Below, one piece after another: positions 5,998-6,070 of a stretch of 6,070 nucleotides of DNA. The translations under genes and the position numbers were made by a program. Every line of letters starts with the position of its first letter. The stretch's first letter is position 1. The notes under the pieces were generated by a model. It searched no databases. It was given only the letters and a program-made list of their open reading frames with translations, and had not been told where the DNA came from. Source of the DNA: Coriobacteriaceae bacterium (lineage in GTDB: Bacteria; Actinomycetota; Coriobacteriia; Coriobacteriales; Eggerthellaceae); contig SUUF01000011.1 of NCBI GenBank assembly GCA_015062635.1, positions 22,962-29,031 on the forward strand, read 5' to 3'.

Positions 5998-6012
5998 ACT
6001 GAATGTACACAT

Positions 6013-6018
6013 ATTGTA
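6013..6018 (-). promoter_or_regulatory. Candidate -10 box of the ppk1 promoter
   Basis: TACAAT on the minus strand (5 of 6 matches to TATAAT) in a locally AT-rich stretch, 52 bases before the start codon, predicting a leader of about 45 bases. The -35 position (GGGGAA-like) does not resemble TTGACA. Confidence 0.45.
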
Positions 6019-6055
6019 TCGTACTTCCCGCGGTTTCCCCGAGGGGATGGAGACA

Positions 6056-6070
6056 GAGGGTCAGACCCTC
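6056..6070. repeat. Inverted repeat cut by the window edge, REP-like or terminator hairpin
   Basis: GAGGGTCAGACCCTC has perfect 7-bp arms around one A and ends exactly at the last base. The preceding bases (GGAGACA) could lengthen the left arm if TGTCTCC follows outside the window. Similar GACAGAGGGTC-type hairpins occur as dispersed repeats or terminators in high-GC bacteria (from memory). It could equally be the terminator of a gene beyond the edge. Confidence 0.4.

Noticed and set aside
3639..6002. A 787-codon open frame on the plus strand covering all of ppk1
   Set aside because: It is exactly antisense to a gene with full PPK1 motifs. Its translation is a low-complexity Val/Asp/Ala/His/Leu-rich string typical of reverse-strand shadows in GC-rich DNA, with no family motif or ribosome-binding site.
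1..6070. CRISPR array, tRNA/rRNA, insertion sequence, phage or defence genes
   Set aside because: No regular spacer-separated repeats, RNA-gene signatures, transposase or recombinase motifs were found; all four coding genes are ordinary metabolic genes.

Overview
This is a high-GC chromosomal window with four complete housekeeping genes and no visible mobile, phage or defence cargo. The GC-rich codon usage, the actinobacterial-style LysC and Asd, and the gene set suggest an actinobacterium. A gut-type Coriobacteriia (Eggerthella/Gordonibacter-like) is my best guess; this is inference from protein and sequence flavour, not a database match.

Layout, left to right: lysC (aspartate kinase, minus strand, 45-1325) lies downstream of a metallo-beta-lactamase-fold hydrolase gene (minus, 1467-2129). 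A small terminator-like hairpin and a candidate lysC promoter separate the two. A 366-bp intergenic region (2130-2495) follows. It holds a G-rich tandem repeat with a 10-bp period and, nearer asd, a promoter with a perfect TATAAT -10 box next to a 16-bp palindrome. asd (aspartate-semialdehyde dehydrogenase, plus, 2496-3542) converges on ppk1 (polyphosphate kinase, minus, 3654-5960), and the 111 bp between them carry two hairpins, one a clear intrinsic terminator for ppk. The last 110 bases are the ppk upstream region and contain a good -10 box, palindromes and an inverted repeat cut by the window edge.

LysC and Asd catalyse the first two steps of the aspartate pathway (aspartate to aspartyl phosphate to aspartate semialdehyde), which feeds lysine/diaminopimelate, threonine and methionine. 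Here they are not in one operon: they are on opposite strands with the hydrolase gene between them. An 8-bp motif (ATTTCGCG) occurs in both candidate promoter regions and might reflect co-regulation. lysC also contains a strong internal Shine-Dalgarno and an in-frame ATG placed where a separate beta (regulatory) subunit would start. PPK1 and the hydrolase have no obvious pathway link to the other genes.

I see no convincing undescribed system. The observations most worth checking are the internal lysC start, the phased G-rich repeat and the operator-like palindrome at asd.
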